DNA of 64,000 bases from CAZYFH01 sp965197395 (GCA_965197395.1 CBDANB010000006.1:248001-312000); one strand, 5' to 3'. Positions 14,645 to 24,598 are shown, counted from the stretch's first letter. Numbers and translations are program-made. Notes: generated from the sequence alone by a model not told the origin.

Positions 14645-16736
14645 TTGCCTCCGCCGGCTGCTCGCGCCCGAGCGGTCCGGCGCCGCGAGACGGCAGCGCG
14701 GGTCCCACGTGTTCGACTGGCGCGGCACTATGCGGCGTCGGCTCTGGGTCGTGGTGGCCGGGTTCGTGCTCTGGAGCGCGGGTATCGAATCCAAGCTCGT
14801 CTATCTCCAGGTGTTCCAGCACGACGACATGCTCGTGCGCGCCGAGCGGCAACAGCAACGCACGGTCGACGTCCATCCGAAGCGCGGAGAGATTCTCGAC
14901 CGCGACGGTGCCGTGCTCGCCTACAGCGTCGACGCGGACACCGTCTATGCCGTGCCGAGCGAAGTCACCGACGCGGCCGGAACGGCGGCGGCACTCTGCG
15001 CGGCGTTCGACGAGTGCCCGGCCGACCTCCAGGCGGCGATCACAGACCGGCTGTCGCAGTCCGGCCCGTTCGCGTATGTCCGACGTCAGGTGACGCCCGA
15101 GGAGGCGCGCCGCGTCGCCGAGCGCCGACTCCAGGGTGTGGGCTTTCTCAAGGAGAACCGGCGCTACTACCCGAACAAGGCCCTCGGCGCCCATCTGCTC
15201 GGGTTCGTCGGCATCGACAACCAAGGACTTAGCGGGATCGAATCGACGTATGACGCCGAGATCAGCGGTCGACCCGGCAAGATCCTCGTGCAAACCGACG
15301 CGCGGCGCCGCGCGTTCAGCCGCATCGAGCGTCCACCGACCGCCGGCGCAACACTCGAGCTGACCATCGACAAGTACCTGCAGCACATTGCCGAGCGGGA
15401 GCTGCGCATCGGGATCCGCGCGCATGGCGCGGACGCCGGCGCGGTCGTGATGCTCGACCCGCTGACCGGTGAGGTCTTGGCTCTCGCGAGCGAGCCCACC
15501 TTCAACCCAAACGTGTTCCGCCACGCGTCGCAGCCCGAGCTCCGGAACCGCGCCGTCCAGGACATCTACGAGCCCGGGTCGACATTCAAGGTCGTGACCG
15601 CGTCTGCGGCTTTCGAGGAGCAGGTCGTCGAGTCTGACGAGATGTTCGACGTCAGCGCCGGTGCGATCCGGGTTGGCGGGGACCGGATCCCGGATTTCCA
15701 CGTCTACGACCAATTGTCGTTTACCGACGTCTTGGTCAAGTCGAGCAATGTCGGCGCGATCCTGGTGGGTTTGCGGCTCGGACCCGAGCGCTTGAGTCGC
15801 TACGTCCGCCGGTTCGGATTCGGGCAGGCGCTGGCGCCCGATCTTCCCGCCGAGAGCCCCGGCATTGTCTGGAATCCCGCGGAGCTGAACGAGCGCGCGC
15901 TGGCATCGCTCTCGATGGGCTACCAGGTGGCGGTCACGCCGCTGCAGATGGCGGCCGCCGTGTCGGCGGTTGCGAACGGCGGCGAGCTGCTCGAGCCGCG
16001 TGTGGTGCGGGCCGTGCGTCAAAACGGTCGGCGCGCGGTGTCGGAGCGTCGCGTGATCAGGCGCGCCATCACCCGCGACACCGCGGCTGAGTTGACGACG
16101 ATCATGGAGCAGGTCGCCCAGCGTGGGACCGCACGCCGAGCCCAGGTGCCCGGGTATACCGTCGCCGGCAAGACCGGGACCTCCGAGAAGCTGATCGACG
16201 GACGGTACTCGGACACCGACCACAACGCATCGTTCGTCGGCTTCGTGCCATCCCGACGTCCCAGACTGGCGATCCTGGTCATGGTCGATACGCCGCGTTC
16301 GGCGATGGTGAACGGTGTGCGCCAGCGCGTCTACACCGGTGGCGCGGTGGCGGCGCCCATCTTTCAGCGCATCGCGGAGGCCGCCCTGCGGCATCTTGCG
16401 GTGCCACCCACAGTCAACCCGAACCCCGCGGTGCTGGTCGATGGCGGGCGCCGCCCGCGCGCGATCGCCGTGTCGACGGCTTCGCCGCGCCCCCCGACGG
16501 TCGCGCGGGCGATCGGCGCCCGTGCGGTCGGCGGCCCGATGCCGGATCTCCGCGGCTTGAGCGGGCGCGAGGCGCTCGAGGCGACGGCGTGGTTGGGCCT
16601 GGAAGTGCGGGTAGAAGGCGATGGGGAGGTGGTGCGGCAGGACCCGGCGCCCGGCGCGGCGGTCGAGCGCGGTGATGCGACCACCCTGTGGCTGCATCGG
16701 CATCCGGCAACGCTCGATCGCCAGGGGGGTCAGTGA
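14619..16736 (+). CDS. ftsI: Septal peptidoglycan transpeptidase FtsI/PBP3 with a C-terminal PASTA domain
   Basis: The GTG at 14619, with GGGGGA 8 nt upstream, gives 705 aa. There is one N-terminal membrane helix (about residues 41-57), a dimerisation domain starting RGEILDRDGAVLAYSV, and a transpeptidase domain with Ser321-x2-Lys324 (STFK), Ser375-Ser-Asn377 and Lys518-Thr-Gly. Residues 642-700 form a PASTA domain (MPDLRGLSGREALEATAWLG), as in SpoVD/PBP2x-type proteins. The enzyme cross-links septal peptidoglycan and is a beta-lactam target. It overlaps ftsL (26 bp) and murE (4 bp). Confidence 0.93.
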   Translation: MSKLVDASSCLRRLLAPERSGAARRQRGSHVFDWRGTMRRRLWVVVAGFVLWSAGIESKLVYLQVFQHDDMLVRAERQQQRTVDVHPKRGEILDRDGAVLAYSVDADTVYAVPSEVTDAAGTAAALCAAFDECPADLQAAITDRLSQSGPFAYVRRQVTPEEARRVAERRLQGVGFLKENRRYYPNKALGAHLLGFVGIDNQGLSGIESTYDAEISGRPGKILVQTDARRRAFSRIERPPTAGATLELTIDKYLQHIAERELRIGIRAHGADAGAVVMLDPLTGEVLALASEPTFNPNVFRHASQPELRNRAVQDIYEPGSTFKVVTASAAFEEQVVESDEMFDVSAGAIRVGGDRIPDFHVYDQLSFTDVLVKSSNVGAILVGLRLGPERLSRYVRRFGFGQALAPDLPAESPGIVWNPAELNERALASLSMGYQVAVTPLQMAAAVSAVANGGELLEPRVVRAVRQNGRRAVSERRVIRRAITRDTAAELTTIMEQVAQRGTARRAQVPGYTVAGKTGTSEKLIDGRYSDTDHNASFVGFVPSRRPRLAILVMVDTPRSAMVNGVRQRVYTGGAVAAPIFQRIAEAALRHLAVPPTVNPNPAVLVDGGRRPRAIAVSTASPRPPTVARAIGARAVGGPMPDLRGLSGREALEATAWLGLEVRVEGDGEVVRQDPAPGAAVERGDATTLWLHRHPATLDRQGGQ

Positions 16737-18271
16737 CCGTGCCGACACCGCACGACCCACCCGGCTCGCCGGACACGACGACCCTCGGCGTTCTGCTCGA
16801 GCGCGCCGGAATCGAGTCGCCCGCTGACGCGCCGACGACTGGGCTGGATGGGGCGGTCACCGGCGTGGCCTATGACTCGCGGACGTTGGCGCGCGGTGCG
16901 GTGTTCGTCGCTGTGCGCGGCGATCGGTGGGACGGGGTCACCTTTGTCGACGAGGCGTGCGGGCGCGGCGCAAGCGCCATCATTGCTGAGTCGGAACGCC
17001 CGCACGGCATCAGCGTGCCGTGGGTGCAGGTGCGCGACGCGCGCGCGGCGCTCGGCGGACTAGCGGCTGCGTTTCACCGGAACCCGAGCCAGTCACTCGC
17101 GGTGATCGGCACCACCGGCACGAATGGCAAGACGACCACGACGTATTTGATTGCGTCGATTCTCGACCACGCCGGGATCCCCACGGGGCGCATCAGCTCG
17201 GTCACCTATCGCATCGCCGCCGACGTGGACGAGCGGCCAGCCGAACGCACGACACCGGAGGCAGCCGACATCCAGGCGTTGCTCGGCCGCATGCGAGACG
17301 CCGACGTCCGCGCATGCGCCATGGAAGTGTCGTCGCACGCGCTCGCACTGCGCCGCGTCGACCACGTCCGGTTCGCCGCCGCGGTGTTCACAAACCTGAC
17401 ACGCGACCATCTCGACTTCCATGGCGATATGGAGCGGTATGCCGCCGCAAAGCGGCGCCTCTTCGAGATGCTCCCGGACGGGGCGCCGGCCGTCGTCAAC
17501 GCCGACGATCCCCGGGGCGCGTCGCTGGTGGAGCCGCGCACCAGACCCGTGACGTATGGCATCGACAGTCGGGCGGACGTGGCGCCCGAGCGGTTCCAGA
17601 TGTCGGTCGATGGCGTCACTCTCGACACCCGCACGCCGCGCGGCGCCCTGCAACTCCGGTCGCCGCTGCTTGGTCGATCGAACGCCTACAACGTGCTGGC
17701 CGCGGCGGCGACGGCTGTGGCGCTCGATATCCCGTTTCGTGCGATCGAAGAGGGTGTCCACGCGCTGCGCGCCGTGCCGGGGCGGATGGAGGTCGTGTCC
17801 GGCTCGATCGACGACGTCACGGTCATCGTCGACTTTGCCCACACGGACGACGCACTACGGGGGTCGCTCGAGACGGCCAGGTCGCTCGGCCAAGGACGGC
17901 TCGTCACCGTGTTCGGGTGCGGCGGCGATCGCGATGCGAGCAAACGCTCGCTGATGGGCGCGGTCGCTGCGCGTCTGAGCGATCGCGTGGTGATCACGTC
18001 GGACAACCCTCGGTCGGAAGACCCGCTCGCCATCATCGCGGACGTCGAGCGCGGCATGGCCGGATCAGAGACCGCGCGGCAGGCGATCGTCGACCGCGAG
18101 GAGGCCGTGGCGCGCGCGATTCGGGACGCGCGGCCAGGGGACGTCGTGGTCGTGGCTGGAAAAGGGCATGAGCGCCATCAGGTCATCGGCGCGCGGCATC
18201 TGCCGTTTGAGGACGGGTCGGTCGCGCGCGCGGCTTTGGCGCGCCGGCGTGCCGGCGCGCGGGTCGGATGA
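16733..18271 (+). CDS. murE: UDP-MurNAc-L-Ala-D-Glu:meso-diaminopimelate ligase MurE
   Basis: The 512-aa Mur ligase adds the third residue of the stem peptide. It shows the ATP-binding GTTGTNGKTTTTYLIAS, the carbamylated-Lys region, TNLTRDHLDFHGDMERY and, near the C-terminus, ITSDNPRSEDP. The DNPR sequence is the recognition motif for meso-diaminopimelate rather than lysine. The GTG at 16733 overlaps the ftsI stop (GTGA); a second in-frame GTG at 16739 is possible. Translation is probably coupled to ftsI. Confidence 0.95.
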   Translation: MTVPTPHDPPGSPDTTTLGVLLERAGIESPADAPTTGLDGAVTGVAYDSRTLARGAVFVAVRGDRWDGVTFVDEACGRGASAIIAESERPHGISVPWVQVRDARAALGGLAAAFHRNPSQSLAVIGTTGTNGKTTTTYLIASILDHAGIPTGRISSVTYRIAADVDERPAERTTPEAADIQALLGRMRDADVRACAMEVSSHALALRRVDHVRFAAAVFTNLTRDHLDFHGDMERYAAAKRRLFEMLPDGAPAVVNADDPRGASLVEPRTRPVTYGIDSRADVAPERFQMSVDGVTLDTRTPRGALQLRSPLLGRSNAYNVLAAAATAVALDIPFRAIEEGVHALRAVPGRMEVVSGSIDDVTVIVDFAHTDDALRGSLETARSLGQGRLVTVFGCGGDRDASKRSLMGAVAARLSDRVVITSDNPRSEDPLAIIADVERGMAGSETARQAIVDREEAVARAIRDARPGDVVVVAGKGHERHQVIGARHLPFEDGSVARAALARRRAGARVG

Positions 18272-18280
18272 GAGGAGACG

Positions 18281-19690
18281 ATGGCAGAGGCCGAACCGGT
18301 CGTGCTTCGCGCGGCCGAGCTCGCGACGGCGGCCCGGGGTCGGCTGGTGGCGGGGTCGCCGTCCGCGACACTGGGCGGGTTTTCGATCGACAGTCGACGC
18401 GTCCGGGCGGGCGACGTGTTCCTGGCGATTCGGGGGGATCGAGTTGACGGACATCGGTTCGTGGCGGAGGCGATCGAGAAAGGAGCCGCCGGCGTGATCG
18501 TCAGCGACGTCTCCGCGCTGCCGCCTCGACATGCGGCGATCGCCATCGTCGTCGACGACACCGTGTCCGCGCTCCAGGGCATCGCGCAGGTGGTGCGTCG
18601 GCAGTCCGCCGCGCTGGTCGTGGCCATCACCGGCAGCGTCGGCAAGACGACGACCAAGGAGCTGACCGCGACGTTACTCGGCGGCAGGTATCGGGTCTTT
18701 CGTAACGAGGGCAACCTCAACAACCACATCGGGCTGCCGCTGTCTTTGTTGGAGCTCCGTCATCGGCCGGAGGTTGCCGTCGTCGAGCTCGGCATGAACC
18801 ACGCCGGTGAAATCCGAACGCTCGTGCGGATGGCGGAACCCGAGATCCGGGTGTGGACCAACGTGGCTGAGGTGCACGCGGCGTTCTTCGATTCCGTCGA
18901 AGCGATCGCGGACGCAAAGGCCGAGGTGCTCGAGGGTGCCACGTCCGACACGGAGCTCGTGGTGAACGCGGACGACCCTCGAGCCATGGCGCGCATCGCC
19001 GGGTTCGCCGGACGCGTGACGACGTTCGGCGTTGCGACGACCGCCGACGTCAGGGCCACCGATCTCACAGACCTGGGACTCGACGGCGCCCGGGCACGCG
19101 TCCACACGCATGCCGGTCACGGCACGCTCCGCACGTCGCTCCTCGGAGCTGGCAACGTGGCCAACGCGCTCGCGGCGATTGCGGTCGCGCTGCGGCTGCA
19201 TGTGCCGCTGGACACGCTGCTGACGTCCGTTGCGAGCTTTCGTGCCCGGGCGCGGCGCGGCGAGATCACGCGGCTCTCCAACGGAGTGACCGTCGTGGAC
19301 GACTCCTACAACTCAAACCCGACGGCGCTGCTGGGCGCACTGCGTACGGTCGGGCGGGACACGATGCACACGCGGCGCGTGGCCGTGCTGGGCGAGATGT
19401 TGGAGCTCGGCGAGCGCGCGGCGACGCTCCACCGCGCGTGCGGCCGGGCGGCCGTCGAGGCTGGGTTCGCGAGAGTGATCGTGGTCGGGGGCGTTGCGGC
19501 GGAGTCGTTGGCGGCGGGCGCTCGCGCGGCCGGCCTCCCCGCGGGAGACGTCACGACCTGCGCGACGAGCGAGGCGGCGGCCGACACCGTCTCGGATCTC
19601 GCCCGAGCCGGCGATCTCGTGCTGGTGAAGGGATCACGGGGAATCCGCACCGATCGCGTCGTCGATCGCCTCAAGGCGGACTGGGCCTGA
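18281..19690 (+). CDS. murF: UDP-MurNAc-tripeptide:D-Ala-D-Ala ligase MurF
   Basis: This 469-aa protein has the Mur ligase layout: FSIDSRRVRAGDVFLAIRG in the N-domain, ATP-binding ITGSVGKTTTKELTATLL, FRNEGNLNNHIGLPLSLL, then VAVVELGMNHAGEI and VVDDSYNSNPTALLGALRT. It attaches D-Ala-D-Ala to the tripeptide precursor in the cytoplasm. AGGAG lies 6 bp before the ATG, and the stop overlaps mraY by 1 bp (TGATG). Its donor enzyme Ddl is not encoded in this cluster. Confidence 0.95.
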   Translation: MAEAEPVVLRAAELATAARGRLVAGSPSATLGGFSIDSRRVRAGDVFLAIRGDRVDGHRFVAEAIEKGAAGVIVSDVSALPPRHAAIAIVVDDTVSALQGIAQVVRRQSAALVVAITGSVGKTTTKELTATLLGGRYRVFRNEGNLNNHIGLPLSLLELRHRPEVAVVELGMNHAGEIRTLVRMAEPEIRVWTNVAEVHAAFFDSVEAIADAKAEVLEGATSDTELVVNADDPRAMARIAGFAGRVTTFGVATTADVRATDLTDLGLDGARARVHTHAGHGTLRTSLLGAGNVANALAAIAVALRLHVPLDTLLTSVASFRARARRGEITRLSNGVTVVDDSYNSNPTALLGALRTVGRDTMHTRRVAVLGEMLELGERAATLHRACGRAAVEAGFARVIVVGGVAAESLAAGARAAGLPAGDVTTCATSEAAADTVSDLARAGDLVLVKGSRGIRTDRVVDRLKADWA

Positions 19691-20775
19691 TGCTCTTTCA
19701 CCTCCTCTATCCGTTGCGCGAGGAGCTCAGCATCTTGAACGTGACGCAATACATCACCTTCCGCACCGCTGCGGCGAGCTTGTCGGCCTTCGTGCTCTCG
19801 CTCGCGCTCGGTCCGTGGGTGATCCGCAAGCTGCGTGGGCTGCAGATCGGTCAGGTCGTGCGCGACGACGTACCGCCGACGCACCAGGTGAAGGCGGGCA
19901 CGCCGACGATGGGCGGGCTGCTCGTGCTCATGGGGGCGCTGGTGCCGACCCTGCTCTGGGCGGATCTGAGAAACGTCTACGTCTGGATCGCCGTGCTGTC
20001 GACGGCCGCCTTCGGCGCGATCGGCTTCGTCGACGACTACCTCAAAGTGTTTCACCATTCGCCGCGCGGGCTCTCACCCCGCGGCAAGATGGTCGCGCAG
20101 GCGCTGGTCGGCGCCGTTGTTGGCCTCGTGCTGTTGCGGCTGACGGCAACCGGGCTGTACAGCACCGTGATTAACTTTCCGTTCTTCAAGGAGTTCACCC
20201 CGGACATCGGGTGGCTCTACGTTCCGTTCGCGATGATCTGGCTGATGTTCGCGTCGAACGCCGTCAATCTGACCGATGGGCTCGACGGGCTTGCCATCAG
20301 CGTGTTCACCGTCGCGGCCGGCGCGTTCACCGCGCTGACCTACGTCAGCGGGCACGCGGTCATCGCCGAATTCCTGCTCCTGGTGCGCTTTCCACCGGCG
20401 GGGGAGCTCACGATCTTCTGCGGTTCACTCGTCGGAGCGGGGCTGGGGTTCCTCTGGTACAACTCCTATCCCGCCGACGTCTTCATGGGCGATGTGGGCT
20501 CACTGGCTCTCGGCGGCGCGTTGGGCACCGTCGCGCTGCTCATCAAACAGGAGCTGCTGCTCCCGATCGTCGGCGCCGTCTTCGTCATCGAGGCACTCTC
20601 CGTGATCATCCAAGTTGGGTCGTTCAAGTTGACCGGCCGCCGGGTGTTCAGGATGGCGCCGATCCATCACCACTTCGAGCTGGTCGGGTGGAGCGAGCCC
20701 AAGATCATCAGTCGGTTCCTAATTCTGGCCGTGGTGTTCGCGTTGTTCAGCCTGACGACGTTGAAATTGCGATGA
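19690..20775 (+). CDS. mraY: Phospho-MurNAc-pentapeptide transferase MraY
   Basis: The 361-aa, roughly ten-helix membrane enzyme moves phospho-MurNAc-pentapeptide onto undecaprenyl phosphate to form lipid I. Signature segments are PPTHQVKAGTPTMGGLLVL, FGAIGFVDDYLKV (the DD metal/catalytic pair), NAVNLTDGLDGLA, FMGDVGSLALGGALG and the HHHFE loop in MAPIHHHFELVGWSE. The ATG overlaps the murF stop by one base and its own stop overlaps murD by 4 bp. Confidence 0.97.
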   Translation: MLFHLLYPLREELSILNVTQYITFRTAAASLSAFVLSLALGPWVIRKLRGLQIGQVVRDDVPPTHQVKAGTPTMGGLLVLMGALVPTLLWADLRNVYVWIAVLSTAAFGAIGFVDDYLKVFHHSPRGLSPRGKMVAQALVGAVVGLVLLRLTATGLYSTVINFPFFKEFTPDIGWLYVPFAMIWLMFASNAVNLTDGLDGLAISVFTVAAGAFTALTYVSGHAVIAEFLLLVRFPPAGELTIFCGSLVGAGLGFLWYNSYPADVFMGDVGSLALGGALGTVALLIKQELLLPIVGAVFVIEALSVIIQVGSFKLTGRRVFRMAPIHHHFELVGWSEPKIISRFLILAVVFALFSLTTLKLR

Positions 20776-22139
20776 GTCAGTTTTCCGTCACCGGTTTGCA
20801 CGTGGTCGTGGTCGGCGCCGCCCGCAGCGGCGTCGCGGCGGCCACGCTGGTCGCCAGACGGGGTGCGCGCGTGACGCTGAGCGAAGCCGCCGCGGGGGTC
20901 GGCGATGCCGCCTCCCTGCGCGGGATCGGCATTGCGCTGGAGCTCGGCGGGCATCGACCGGAGACCTTCGAGGCGGCCGACCTCATCGTCTTGAGTCCTG
21001 GGATCTCGCCGCGGTTGCCCATCGTCGCTCGTGCCCGGGCGGCGGGTGTGCCCGTCATCAGCGAAATCGAGCTTGCCGCGCGGTGGCTGCGCGGGCGGAT
21101 CGTGGCGGTGACGGGCACGAAAGGGAAGTCGACGACGACGGTCTTGGCCGGACGGATGCTCGATGCGAGCGGGCGCCGCACGGTTGTCGGCGGCAACATC
21201 GGCGCGGCGCTGAGTAGTCAGGTCGACGATTCGACACCCGACGTGATTCACGTGGTCGAGGTGAGCAGCTTTCAGCTCGAGCTCACCGACACGTTCCGGC
21301 CGTGGATCGCCGTGTGTCTCAACTTGTCGCCCGATCACCTCGACCGCCACTCGAGCTTCGAGGATTACGTCGATGCGAAGGCGCGCATCTTCGCGAACCA
21401 AACCGGTGAGGACGCGATGGTCATCAACGCCGATGACCCGCGCGTTCTCGATATCGCTCGCTCGGGCCGCGCGCGGCCTCTCCGGTTCGCGGTGTCGCAG
21501 CGCCTCGAGGAGGGGGTGCACGTCACGGCCGGCGCGATCTCTCACCGCGCGGCGGACCGTGAGCGGCCGCTGGTCCCGCTGTCGGCGGTGCGGCTGACGG
21601 GGCGACACCTCCTGAGCGACGTCGTTGCGGCGGCGGCGGTTGGGACGCTGGCCGGTGTCGGGCCCGACGCCATGACGCGCGCCGTCCAGTCGTTCGTCGG
21701 ACTCGAGCACACGCTGGAGTTCGTGGCGGAGCACGACGGCGTACGGTTCGTCAACGACTCGAAGGCGACGAACGTCGCGGCGGCGCGGGCGGCAATCGAG
21801 TGCTTCGGTCGAGGTCTCGTGGTCATTCTCGGTGGTCGGTTCAAGGGCGGGCGGTTGGCCGATCTGCGCGCGCCGCTTGAAGCGCGCGGTGCAGCCGTCG
21901 TCGCACTCGGGGAAGCGCGCCCGCTCATTCACGAGGCCGTCGCCGACGCCGCGTCAATCACGGACGTCGAGACGATGGCTGACGCGGTGGCCGCGGGTCG
22001 TCGTCTCGCGCGACCCGGCGGAACCGTGCTGCTGGCGCCTGCGTGCGCCAGCCTGGACATGTTTCGCGACTACGCGGAACGGGGTCGCGTGTTCAAGGAG
22101 GAGGTGGACCGCTTAGGCCGCAGCGCCGGTGAGCGGTGA
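20772..22139 (+). CDS. murD: UDP-MurNAc-L-alanine:D-glutamate ligase MurD
   Basis: This 455-aa Mur ligase adds D-Glu. It has an N-terminal Rossmann-like part (VVVVGAARSGVAAATLVARR), ATP-binding VTGTKGKSTTTVLAGRML, LNLSPDHLDRHSSFEDYVDA, FVNDSKATNVAAARAAI and LLAPACASLDMFRDYAERG. ATG 20772 overlaps the mraY stop (ATGA). The final codons (SAGER and the stop) lie within the left arm of an inverted repeat that fills the following gap, so the C-terminal end may have been supplied by that element. Confidence 0.95.
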   Translation: MSQFSVTGLHVVVVGAARSGVAAATLVARRGARVTLSEAAAGVGDAASLRGIGIALELGGHRPETFEAADLIVLSPGISPRLPIVARARAAGVPVISEIELAARWLRGRIVAVTGTKGKSTTTVLAGRMLDASGRRTVVGGNIGAALSSQVDDSTPDVIHVVEVSSFQLELTDTFRPWIAVCLNLSPDHLDRHSSFEDYVDAKARIFANQTGEDAMVINADDPRVLDIARSGRARPLRFAVSQRLEEGVHVTAGAISHRAADRERPLVPLSAVRLTGRHLLSDVVAAAAVGTLAGVGPDAMTRAVQSFVGLEHTLEFVAEHDGVRFVNDSKATNVAAARAAIECFGRGLVVILGGRFKGGRLADLRAPLEARGAAVVALGEARPLIHEAVADAASITDVETMADAVAAGRRLARPGGTVLLAPACASLDMFRDYAERGRVFKEEVDRLGRSAGER

Positions 22140-22251
22140 GCAGTCATCAGTCGGACTGTGCGGTGTCGAACCGGCCGCTGGGAGCGCAGGCTGCCCCGGC
22201 CTGCGAGGCTGGTGTCTTCACCCTGGTCTGACTGATGACTGCTGGCCGCTC
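22131..22251. repeat. Inverted-repeat element between murD and ftsW
   Basis: A 26-nt arm at 22131-22156 (with GAGCAGTCATCAGTC) is repeated in inverse at 22226-22251 (GACTGATGACTGCT) with only three mismatches, enclosing about 70 bp. It interrupts the otherwise overlapping dcw gene order and overlaps the murD stop. A related half-site (GTGAGCAGTCGTGACTGC) overlaps the murG stop at about 24585-24603. No transposase is present, so it is MITE- or REP-like. Confidence 0.65.
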
Positions 22252-22342
22252 TCCCGTGGGCGACTGCCCACGTTTCGGGTCGGGCAGCCGAAAGCTTTAG
22301 GAGCGCCCGGGTCCTCAGGGCGCGGACGAGCGAACGGCGAGT

Positions 22343-23443
22343 ATGGCGCGAAAACTCAAATCCGACAAGACGCTGTTCCTGGCGACGCTGGCGTTGCTCG
22401 GGTCGAGCGTCGTCATGGTGTACAGCGCCTCCGCGGTGCTCGCCCTGGACCGGTTTCAGCAGCCCTATTTCTTTCTCTTCCGCCAGTTGACGTGGGTCGT
22501 GCTCGGCGGCGGTCTCCTGGCCGGCGTCATGCGGATTGACTACCGGCTACTCAAGCAGCCGTTCGTCATCTGGGGGGCGTTGGGGGTCACCACGCTCGCA
22601 CTGGTTGCCGTCCTGTTCAGCCCGCCCATCAACGGCACGCACCGGTGGTTCGGCATCGGCGGCATCGGGGTCCAGCCGTCGGAGCTCGCGAAGGTGGCGG
22701 TCATCATCTTTGTGGCCGCGCTTCTCGAGCGACGTATGGAGCGCGTCGACCACCTGGCGTATTCGCTGCTCCCCATTGGAGTCGTCGCCGGGGGTGTCGC
22801 CGGGCTCATCCTGCTCGAACCCGATTTCGGCACGGCGTTCACGTTGCTCGTCATCGTCGCGGCGATGGTCTTCGCCGCAGGGCTGAGTTATCGGTATTTG
22901 TTCGGCGTTGCGCTCGTCGCGTTGCCGGCACTCTATCTCGTCCTCGCCAGCGCGGACTACCGCCGTCGACGCTGGATCGCATTCCTCGACCCGTGGGCCG
23001 ATCCGCTTGGCGATGGATTCCAGGTCATTCAGTCCTTGATTGCGGTCGGCACCGGCGGGGTGTTCGGCCGCGGTCTGATGAGCGGGGTGCAGAAGCTGTT
23101 TTACCTGCCGTATCCGCACACAGATTTCATCTATGCGGTGATCGCCGAGGAAACCGGGTTGATCGGGGCGACCGTGGTCCTGCTCTGCTTCGCGCTGATC
23201 ACGTGGCGCGGGTTGCGGGTGACACTGCATGCGCCGGATCGGTTCGGCGCGTTTCTCGCGCTGGGGCTCACGACGATGGTCGCGTTGCAGGCCTTCATCA
23301 ACATGAGCGTGGTGCTCAGCCTGCTACCGACGAAGGGTATCCCGCTCCCGTTCGTCAGCGCCGGAGGCTCGTCGCTGCTCATCAGCCTACTGGGAATGGG
23401 CGTGCTGCTGAACATTTCACAGCATGCGTCGGCCGAAACATGA
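22343..23443 (+). CDS. ftsW: Septal peptidoglycan polymerase FtsW (SEDS family)
   Basis: The 366-aa protein has about ten membrane helices and SEDS motifs: LGSSVVMVYSASAVLA, GTHRWFGIGGIGVQPSELAK, EPDFGTAFTLLVIVAAMVFA (with the catalytic Asp of the family), PYPHTDFIYAVIAEETGLIG and LPLPFVSAGGSSLL-type ending (here PLPFVSAGGSSLLISL). With FtsI it polymerises septal glycan strands from lipid II. The position between murD and murG supports FtsW rather than RodA. About 200 bp with an inverted repeat separate it from murD. Confidence 0.94.
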   Translation: MARKLKSDKTLFLATLALLGSSVVMVYSASAVLALDRFQQPYFFLFRQLTWVVLGGGLLAGVMRIDYRLLKQPFVIWGALGVTTLALVAVLFSPPINGTHRWFGIGGIGVQPSELAKVAVIIFVAALLERRMERVDHLAYSLLPIGVVAGGVAGLILLEPDFGTAFTLLVIVAAMVFAAGLSYRYLFGVALVALPALYLVLASADYRRRRWIAFLDPWADPLGDGFQVIQSLIAVGTGGVFGRGLMSGVQKLFYLPYPHTDFIYAVIAEETGLIGATVVLLCFALITWRGLRVTLHAPDRFGAFLALGLTTMVALQAFINMSVVLSLLPTKGIPLPFVSAGGSSLLISLLGMGVLLNISQHASAET

Positions 23444-23473
23444 CCGGCCGATCGATCGCGAGTCACGAAGGCC

Positions 23474-24598
23474 GTGCAAGAGCAGTCGACGGAGAGGTCG
23501 CTGAGGGTGGTGTTCGCGGGAGGCGGCACGGGGGGCCATCTCTTCCCTGGTATCGCAGTGGCGCGCGAGCTCGTCCGGCGACACCCCGGCGCCCGCGTCG
23601 TGTTCGCGGGAACGGGGCGTGGCGTCGAGGCGCGCGTCCTGGACCGAGAGGGGTTCGCGCTCGAGACGGTCAGAAGCGCGGGGGTGATGGGGAAGTCGAT
23701 CGGTGGGGTGGGACGCGCGCTCGCGCTCGCGCCGCTCACCTTGGTGGACGCCGCCCAGGTGTTGCGACGGACACGGCCGGACCTCGTTGTCGGCCTTGGC
23801 GGCTACAGCGCCGGACCGGTCGTCTTGCTCGCGGCGCTCCGGGGAGTGCCGACGATGCTCATGGAGCAGAACGCGGTACCCGGCTTGACGAACCGGTTGC
23901 TGGCGCGCGTTGTGCGGGCAGCAGCCGTCTCCTTCGAGGCGACGCGGTCATATTTCGGAGCCAAGGCCTTCGTCAGCGGGAACCCCGTCCGCGCGGACTT
24001 TTTTCGAGCGCCGCGCGCGCGTGTCGAACGCGCAACGGCATCCACGAACGTGTCGCGAGTGCTTGTCATTGGTGGTTCGCAGGGCGCGCACACGCTGAAT
24101 CTCGCGATGGTGGAGGCAGCCCCGGTGCTGGCCGCCGCCCGGGCCGGGGTCACGGTTGTGCATCAAGCGGGTGATCGCGACGTGGATCTCGTGCGTGCGG
24201 GGTACCGGAGGGCCGGCGTGACGGCCCGTGTCGAAGCCTTTCTCGACGCGATGGATGAAGAGATGGGGGCTGCCGATCTGGCGGTGTGCCGAGCCGGCGC
24301 GACCACGCTCGCCGAGGTGTCGGCGTCCGGGTTGCCGGCGATCGTGGTGCCGTTGCCACGCGCCGCCAACGACCACCAACGCCGGAACGCCGCGGCCCTG
24401 GCGGATGTCGCGGCGGTCGACGTCATCGAGGAAGACGCGTTGAGCCAGGAGCTCGCGCCCCGGATCGTCGCGTTGGTGGGCGATCGGGAGCGGCGCGACA
24501 GGATGTCGATTGCCATTCAGGCGACGGCGCGACCCGACGCGGCGCGTCTTGTCGCCGACCGCGCGGAGGAGCTGGTCGGGTGCGGTGAGCAGTCGTGA
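23474..24598 (+). CDS. murG: Lipid II-forming GlcNAc transferase MurG
   Basis: This 374-aa GT28 enzyme adds GlcNAc to lipid I on the cytoplasmic face. Landmarks are the N-terminal glycine-rich loop VVFAGGGTGGHLFPGIAVA, VVGLGGYSAGPVVLLAAL, MLMEQNAVPGLTNRLLAR, the second G-loop VIGGSQGAHTLN and ICRAGATTLAEV-type sugar-nucleotide site (here AVCRAGATTLAEVSASG). The GTG at 23474 gives the normal start. The end of the gene overlaps a short palindromic sequence related to the murD-ftsW repeat. Confidence 0.95.
   Translation: MQEQSTERSLRVVFAGGGTGGHLFPGIAVARELVRRHPGARVVFAGTGRGVEARVLDREGFALETVRSAGVMGKSIGGVGRALALAPLTLVDAAQVLRRTRPDLVVGLGGYSAGPVVLLAALRGVPTMLMEQNAVPGLTNRLLARVVRAAAVSFEATRSYFGAKAFVSGNPVRADFFRAPRARVERATASTNVSRVLVIGGSQGAHTLNLAMVEAAPVLAAARAGVTVVHQAGDRDVDLVRAGYRRAGVTARVEAFLDAMDEEMGAADLAVCRAGATTLAEVSASGLPAIVVPLPRAANDHQRRNAAALADVAAVDVIEEDALSQELAPRIVALVGDRERRDRMSIAIQATARPDAARLVADRAEELVGCGEQS

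Noticed and set aside
14550..16760. Long antisense open frame of 736 codons opposite ftsI
   Set aside because: It is the complement of a clear transpeptidase gene, has no domain or membrane pattern, and reflects GC-rich codon bias.
20667..21932. 421-codon minus-strand frame over murD
   Set aside because: It is a shadow of murD with Arg/Asp-rich composition and no family features.
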